Translations under genes and position numbers: made by a program
Shown here: positions 58,334-64,000 of the stretch, in pieces
Layout: every line of letters starts with the position of its first letter
Position numbering within the stretch: the first letter of the stretch is position 1
Source of the DNA: Ferroplasma acidarmanus Fer1
Lineage (GTDB): Archaea > Thermoplasmatota > Thermoplasmata > Thermoplasmatales > Thermoplasmataceae
DNA length: 64,000 nucleotides
Direction of reading: 5' to 3'
NCBI RefSeq assembly: GCF_000152265.2
Contig: NC_021592.1
Coordinates: 1,116,001 to 1,180,000 of the forward strand
The notes under the pieces: generated by a model
What the model was told of the DNA's origin: nothing
Database searches by the model: none
The model's input: only the letters and a program-made list of their open reading frames with translations

Positions 58334-61300
58334 ATGGAAATTACAGATCGATTTAAACAAAATATAGCCAGGCATCCAGAGGTACCAGTCCTGATTGCCC
58401 TGCTTGCCCTTTACATGTTCCTGTCCAATTTTTTTGTATGGTCACTGGCATTTCAGGACAATTACCTGAATGTATCGGGGGGAAGTGATCCCTACTTCAA
58501 TTATTATATTGTTCAGTATATACTGAGTACCCATACGCAATTAACACACACCATTTTACTAAATTACCCTGTTGGCACATTTAATGCAAGGCCGCCTTTC
58601 TATCAGTGGAGCATTGTGTTTGCAGGATATATTCTATCTCCATTTGTTGGGGTCAAAATGGGCGCTTATTACGCTTTTATGGAATCTGATGCGTTTTACG
58701 GAGCGCTTTTAATCATACCTGTATATCTTATCACAAAACAGATATTCGGCAAGAAAGCAGGTTTATTCGCTGCTGTACTGTTTACCATAATGCCAGGAAA
58801 CCTTACATCCGGAATACTTACAGATGGGAGGGCACATACACCTGAGCTTATATTCGCATTTTTATCCATATACTTCTTTGAAATGGCGGTTATTACTGCA
58901 AAGAAGAGGGTAATAATAAATAAACTTACAGACACAAGGTCATATTTCAGTTCAATTAAGAACTACTATGAAGAGAACAAGATAGCAACAATATATGCAC
59001 TTATGTCTGCAGTTTCCCTTGGGGGGCTTATAGTATTCTGGCAGGGATTCCCGTATATAGAAGTTATACTGCTCATATACGTTGCTGTCCAGCTTCTTTA
59101 TAATCTATTCACAAAGAAGCCAACAGGCTACCTCACATATATATCTACAATATATGTGGCTGCATCTTTTCCAATAGGCTTTTACTATTACGACGTGACT
59201 TTCATGATCCATGCATGGTTTTTGCCTCCCCTTGCAATGGGGTTGATGATTATTGGATTTGGCATATTAATTAATATAGTGGCAAGGCGTCCATGGATCA
59301 TAACCATACCAGCACTTGTTCTTGTTACTATAGCGGGATTATTCGTTATAAGCAAAACCAATCCAGCAATACTCAAGGAACTGATAACGGGTGATGGGTA
59401 CTTCGTAAAATCGAGGGTATATTCAACCATAGCTGAAGCAGCAGCCCCTGCACTTGGCCAGTATATATCAGATTTTGGCCCTGGACTTTTCCTTCTGGGA
59501 ATAGCAGGTGTGCCATTCATAATTTATCGCTTCCTGAAAGAAAAGAAAGAAGCTACCTTACTGGTTATAATATTTGCTATATTCTCAATATTCATGAGCT
59601 TTGAGGCCGCAAGATTCAATATAACTGCAGCTCCAGCATATGCAATACTTGGCGGAGGCCTTATAATGTACTTTGTTGACAAAATAAGGCATAACGAATC
59701 AACAAAAAAGTCCAGGCATGTTTCAGGAAGAAAATCCCTGCGCAAGAATATAAGCGGAGTGACAATTGGATTTGCTGTTATAGTGGTTTTAATATTGATT
59801 ATTCCTTCAGGCATGGGTGCATTTTCTGCAGCAGTACCTGAAAACAACGCTGCATCATACAATCATATACTAAATTCAACAGTTCCAAAGGGCATAAGGC
59901 CGAACAATCCATTCGGAAACTATGGACTGGCAATAGACAATAAAACACAGCCTATAGCAGCTTCTTTTAACTGGCTTGCAACGCAGAATACAAATCAATC
60001 AATAGAAAATCGCCCTGCATATGTTTCATGGTGGGATTATGGGTTCCAGGAGTTACAGCAAGGGCAACACCCCACAGTTGCTGATGATTTCCAGCAGGGT
60101 ATAGCAAGTGCTGGGCAAATGCTACTGGCACAGAATCAAACACAGGAAATCTCTCTGTTCATTTCAAGGGTATTGCAGACTCCCGGCGGGTATTCCAACG
60201 GGCATTTCAATGCAAGCATAACTGCTACAATGCATAAATATTTTGGCGTCAATGAGACAAATACCATAGCAAATATGTACGGCAATCCATTGAATTCTTC
60301 TTACACACCGCTTCTATCAGAGACAGCATACGGAGGCCACCAGATAAATGTTACATCATCATATAATGCCAGACATGCACTTATAATGGGCCAACTTTCA
60401 ACCAAATACAATTTATCAACACTGGTAAATGCCTATAGCGCATTGGAGAAAGTCACAGGATCTTCAATATCGTATATACAGGTAGACCATTCACTGTATC
60501 CATTTTCAGGTTCCAACCCTGGAATATTCTATGCACCTGCATATCTTACCGACACACCGTCTTATACCGCTGATGGTGAAGTTGTTCCTACAAATTACTA
60601 TAATGTAGTAGCTGTTACAAACACAGGAGCTCAGTATACATTAAATAATCTGCCTACCGGTGTCACCGTAAGTAATTATCTTCTTAACTACACATCCGCA
60701 TTTTACAATACCACCATATACAAAACAATATACGGATTCCCGGAATCCAACATAAACAATGTAACACATGTATACCCTGCATTCAATATGAGCAATTTTG
60801 AACTGGTATACTATGCATCAGAATATAATCCAGCTAAGGATGCAAATAATTCAACTCCTGGCTGGACCCTGATACCACTTCAGACTGCGTATAAATACCA
60901 GCAGGAGGGAAAGGGGACAGAGGTACTTCTTCCAGCCAGTTTGATAGGAAATGAAGATCCTATTATAAATTACTATCCCGGTGCAGTAATACACGGGCAG
61001 ATAACGAATGCGAACGGTATCGGAATAGCCGGAGTTCATGTTACAATAGAAGACCAGTATGGAATTCCACATGAAGTTGTTACCACAAACAGCACAGGAT
61101 ATTACTCGATAACAGGATTGCCTGGAAATGATACACTTGTATATTCCACTGGTTCAGTGAATTCAGATACTCTTAACGGTACAAACGTAATAGGCACACA
61201 ATCTGTTGCAGTTTCACAGAATCAGGGAAACAGAATAGGAAATTACAATATTACACAGAATATGCATATGGCAAGGAACTCAGTATATGGCTATGTAACA

Positions 61301-64000
61301 GTTGATAATGGGACGTCGCACGCTTCAATAAATTCCGGAACCATAACATTAACGAATTCTACATATGGAATAAATGTAACAGCGCCTATAACAAATGGCA
61401 TGTACTCCTTGAGCAATGTTATACCATATGGATACAATGCAACAATAACCTCTAATGGAAAAACATACACAAACTTTACAACTTTACAGGTCACAGGCAA
61501 ATCACAGCAATTAAGCAATCTTACAGTTAAAATGGATAGCATTAAGGTAACCGCATCTGTTAGCGGTTCAGGTCTCTCCGGGTATACCGCGTACTTAAAC
61601 AGTACTTCGGGTAACTATCAGCTCACCGGGGTCACTTCATCCTCCGGAACATACACATTTGGGGTGTATCCCGGGACTTATAATATTACCATCAAAGCAA
61701 ACGGAACAGAGGACAAATCAGTTGCAACAGTTTCTGGATGGGGCAAATCGAAGTCTGTATCGCTCACACCTGAGTTAACCGCAAAGGTTTCAGGTAATGC
61801 TACACCGTATGCTAAGATATCCTTCTACTTTGATGGTCAGATATCAGATTACAAGAATGTAACTGCAAATGCTAGCGGTGCCTATAATATATCGATGCCC
61901 TATGGCATTTATACTATATATTCCACCAATACATCAGGCGGCGTATTTGCTAAAACCATAAATGTAACAGGAAATGCTGTCCAGAATATTTCATATTCTC
62001 CAGCAGTAAAATATAAAATTAGTTCGACTATGAATACGACAAAGTACTACAGCGGTACATATGAAATATTAGCGGCAAATTCTACAGGCCAGCACTATAC
62101 ATTGCTGGATTACAACTATGCAAATTCGAGTATACCATATACAATATACCTGCCAAGCGCTAAATATTCATTTGCCGGAACAGGTACATACAATGGCAAA
62201 ACAATGGCCGGTTTCAATATATCCACGACGGCAACTAGTGTAAACATCAACCTAACAGATTCAGACAGCCATTCAATATTGACTTCAACTAACAATACTA
62301 TAGGATATGTAAGCCAGGGGATCATGCTGGTTTACAATAATTCAACACCGTACTACTATACAGAAATCTCGGGTGGAACTGGAAAAGTATATGGATATAA
62401 TACCAGCACGGTTGGGATACAATCACCTTACTACTATAACAGTACTATTCCGATAAATAGCTCCATATATTATGCGAAGCAGAATATGGTTTCTGTATCA
62501 ATGTCAGTGTATAATGATTCAAAACTCACAAACTATACCGGCACTATTACACTAACTGGTCTTTATAACACATACACTTTGAATATGACTAAGGGTGTTG
62601 CCAGCAAGGAAATTGCTATGGGTGTGTACTACACACAGGTATCAAATAACAGCGCATACATAGTTCCGGATCTCACAGGAACAGTTGTTAATAGTTCAGC
62701 TTCCCAGTCCTTTGTGAAGAATTCGAACCTGTATTTCACATTTAAGAATTCAAATACAACAATAACAGGCTCCGGAACGACACTGTTCAATTCAACGGGT
62801 GTTAATGTAGGCCTTAACCATCTGCCTGCAGGGACATACACACTGTATTCCGTAAACGCAACCCTTGTGAATATGACTACAATTACCCTTGACAAGAACA
62901 CGAGTCTATCACCGGTATACCATACAGGGTATAATCTGAGCATAACAAACAACCTGAGTATATCGGCCGCATATCATATCAAAAATGGCTCAATGGAAAT
63001 TACAACCAGTTCAAGCAAAAACCTGACAATTATGCTTCCAGATATTAATTTCACTATAACTTCAAGCGGGAACTTCACTAACTCTACCGGCGCATATACA
63101 TATGTTAATACCAGTACACCTGCAAATAACGTTACACCTGGAGCAGCAGTCCATAACTTCAAAGTCAATCTAACTCCTAAAGAGGTATACGACAAAATAT
63201 CAGGTAATGTCTATTTAAAAGGAACTAATGTATCGGGTGTTAACGTAATACTGACGAAAAACGGTAAGCAGATTGATAACACTACATCATCTTCTACTGG
63301 ATTCAATTTAACAAAGTTGGTTCCCGGTACCTACGGACTATACGCTAACTACACTACTGCTGGAGGAAATGAATATGCCTATTTCCAGAATGTTACACTG
63401 CAGCCATTCAAAAATCTTACCTATAATATATCTCTGATGCCTGCATATAAAGTAACTCTGGGAGGTTTAAATAATACTAATTCCAGTGTTCCAACGCAGC
63501 TCACAGTTACCGGCGGATCTCCAATATCCCCATCTATGTATATAACATCCACAGGTGAATCAAACTCGATCATATTGCCGGGAAATGAGACCTATAACTT
63601 CACAATTACAAACACAACAGTTCAGAGTGGCATTACTGTTAATTACTCGGCTTCGCAGACAATATTCCTTAATAATACAGACAATAAACAATTAACGCTG
63701 CATAAAGACTATGTTTCAAGATATATACTTATGGACCCTTCAGTTACAGGATATATAGGCGAGAACGTTACAACAACAGTAAAGGTATACAATAAGGGAA
63801 CTACAAATGACACACTGCATCTTTATTCAGGCAATTCAACATGGGCATTATCTTTCAGCCCGTATAATCTTACTGTACCTATGGGTGCAAACAAAACTGT
63901 GGTAGTTAATATTACTATCCCTATAGCTAAGGCAGGCAACAACACAGTAGATGTTATGGCATTAATAAACGGCACATCACACTATATAGGTAATATAACT
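58334..64000 (+). CDS. aglB: STT3/AglB oligosaccharyltransferase fused to a giant sequon-rich extracellular tail (3' end outside window)
   Basis: Transfers the lipid-linked glycan to Asn in N-x-S/T sequons on the outer membrane face. 1889 codons are visible with no stop. Residues 1-540 are multi-pass: the first catalytic motif is 'GGSDPYFNY' (Asp52), a second acidic loop reads 'TDGRAHTPEL', the TIXE-like motif is 'TIAEAAAP' near residue 366, and 'ARFNITAAPAY' holds the conserved Arg. WWDYG (residue 566) is in the globular domain. From about residue 885 to the edge there is a Ser/Thr/Asn-rich tail with carboxypeptidase-regulatory-like and NEW3/CARDB-like modules and dozens of sequons. Such a length is far above the usual 800-1000 residues. 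Confidence 0.88.
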   Translation, partial: MEITDRFKQNIARHPEVPVLIALLALYMFLSNFFVWSLAFQDNYLNVSGGSDPYFNYYIVQYILSTHTQLTHTILLNYPVGTFNARPPFYQWSIVFAGYILSPFVGVKMGAYYAFMESDAFYGALLIIPVYLITKQIFGKKAGLFAAVLFTIMPGNLTSGILTDGRAHTPELIFAFLSIYFFEMAVITAKKRVIINKLTDTRSYFSSIKNYYEENKIATIYALMSAVSLGGLIVFWQGFPYIEVILLIYVAVQLLYNLFTKKPTGYLTYISTIYVAASFPIGFYYYDVTFMIHAWFLPPLAMGLMIIGFGILINIVARRPWIITIPALVLVTIAGLFVISKTNPAILKELITGDGYFVKSRVYSTIAEAAAPALGQYISDFGPGLFLLGIAGVPFIIYRFLKEKKEATLLVIIFAIFSIFMSFEAARFNITAAPAYAILGGGLIMYFVDKIRHNESTKKSRHVSGRKSLRKNISGVTIGFAVIVVLILIIPSGMGAFSAAVPENNAASYNHILNSTVPKGIRPNNPFGNYGLAIDNKTQPIAASFNWLATQNTNQSIENRPAYVSWWDYGFQELQQGQHPTVADDFQQGIASAGQMLLAQNQTQEISLFISRVLQTPGGYSNGHFNASITATMHKYFGVNETNTIANMYGNPLNSSYTPLLSETAYGGHQINVTSSYNARHALIMGQLSTKYNLSTLVNAYSALEKVTGSSISYIQVDHSLYPFSGSNPGIFYAPAYLTDTPSYTADGEVVPTNYYNVVAVTNTGAQYTLNNLPTGVTVSNYLLNYTSAFYNTTIYKTIYGFPESNINNVTHVYPAFNMSNFELVYYASEYNPAKDANNSTPGWTLIPLQTAYKYQQEGKGTEVLLPASLIGNEDPIINYYPGAVIHGQITNANGIGIAGVHVTIEDQYGIPHEVVTTNSTGYYSITGLPGNDTLVYSTGSVNSDTLNGTNVIGTQSVAVSQNQGNRIGNYNITQNMHMARNSVYGYVTVDNGTSHASINSGTITLTNSTYGINVTAPITNGMYSLSNVIPYGYNATITSNGKTYTNFTTLQVTGKSQQLSNLTVKMDSIKVTASVSGSGLSGYTAYLNSTSGNYQLTGVTSSSGTYTFGVYPGTYNITIKANGTEDKSVATVSGWGKSKSVSLTPELTAKVSGNATPYAKISFYFDGQISDYKNVTANASGAYNISMPYGIYTIYSTNTSGGVFAKTINVTGNAVQNISYSPAVKYKISSTMNTTKYYSGTYEILAANSTGQHYTLLDYNYANSSIPYTIYLPSAKYSFAGTGTYNGKTMAGFNISTTATSVNINLTDSDSHSILTSTNNTIGYVSQGIMLVYNNSTPYYYTEISGGTGKVYGYNTSTVGIQSPYYYNSTIPINSSIYYAKQNMVSVSMSVYNDSKLTNYTGTITLTGLYNTYTLNMTKGVASKEIAMGVYYTQVSNNSAYIVPDLTGTVVNSSASQSFVKNSNLYFTFKNSNTTITGSGTTLFNSTGVNVGLNHLPAGTYTLYSVNATLVNMTTITLDKNTSLSPVYHTGYNLSITNNLSISAAYHIKNGSMEITTSSSKNLTIMLPDINFTITSSGNFTNSTGAYTYVNTSTPANNVTPGAAVHNFKVNLTPKEVYDKISGNVYLKGTNVSGVNVILTKNGKQIDNTTSSSTGFNLTKLVPGTYGLYANYTTAGGNEYAYFQNVTLQPFKNLTYNISLMPAYKVTLGGLNNTNSSVPTQLTVTGGSPISPSMYITSTGESNSIILPGNETYNFTITNTTVQSGITVNYSASQTIFLNNTDNKQLTLHKDYVSRYILMDPSVTGYIGENVTTTVKVYNKGTTNDTLHLYSGNSTWALSFSPYNLTVPMGANKTVVVNITIPIAKAGNNTVDVMALINGTSHYIGNIT

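Overview
The window comes from an archaeon of the order Thermoplasmatales (Ferroplasma, Acidiplasma or Cuniculiplasma-like). The evidence is an AT-rich genome, archaeal information-processing genes throughout (split RNA polymerase A'/A'' with an unsplit B subunit, aIF1A, Rio1, Dim2, LSm, Csl4, Nop5/Cbf5, L10e, L37e, hypusinated eIF5A), archaeal TATA boxes about 25 bases before many leaderless start codons, and the mix of APC/MFS uptake carriers, indolepyruvate oxidoreductase and heme O synthase usual in heterotrophic thermoacidophiles. The genus is an inference.

Layout. 1-5.1 kb: end of the ribosomal/translocase operon (secY, adkA, DUF106 insertase, cmk, cbf5/truB, nop5). 5.1-8.5 kb (minus): lsm-rpl37e-purF, a small membrane protein and a wyosine/Trm5-type methyltransferase. 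8.5-13.1 kb: esterase, PadR regulator with operator repeats, hemLCD, initiator tRNA-Met. 13.1-14.8 kb (minus): aIF1A-rio1-dim2. 15-17 kb: APC permease. 17-25.6 kb (minus): tRNA-Lys-rpoH-rpoB-rpoA1-rpoA2-nusA. 25.7-31.8 kb: mtnA, trpS, 5S rRNA, MFS carrier, deoxyhypusine synthase, tRNA-His, METTL5-like methyltransferase. 31.9-35.5 kb: heme O synthase, then csl4-small ORF-lsm-arcS. 35.6-38.6 kb: sat-cysH facing a ComA-type enzyme fused to a winged helix. 38.6-43.2 kb: an unstable accessory island with a dead IS200/IS605 transposase, tandemly duplicated surface-protein genes and a 407-bp element inserted into the third copy. 43.2-50 kb: iorAB, MTA/SAH deaminase, DUF6159, eIF5A-agmatinase, L10e. 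50-58 kb: APC carriers, membrane protein, AlaX-like protein, truA, a candidate structured RNA, a tandem RHH regulator and pheT. 58.3 kb to the end: a giant oligosaccharyltransferase (STT3/AglB) fused to a very long sequon-rich extracellular tail that runs off the window.

How the genes work together. Agmatinase, deoxyhypusine synthase and eIF5A form a polyamine-hypusine-translation axis. Sat and CysH reduce sulfate through APS. HemL, HemC and HemD lead to uroporphyrinogen III, and CtaB farnesylates heme for a terminal oxidase. TruA, TruB/Cbf5, Nop5, ArcS, the Taw2-like enzyme and the METTL5-like enzyme are an RNA-modification set.

Most notable observations: the oligosaccharyltransferase-surface-protein fusion; the ComA-winged-helix fusion; an AlaX-like protein that has lost all four zinc ligands; long out-of-phase gene overlaps (cbf5/nop5 and rpl37e/purF); a candidate promoter-driven structured RNA upstream of truA; and the precisely delimited insertion with an 8-bp target duplication.
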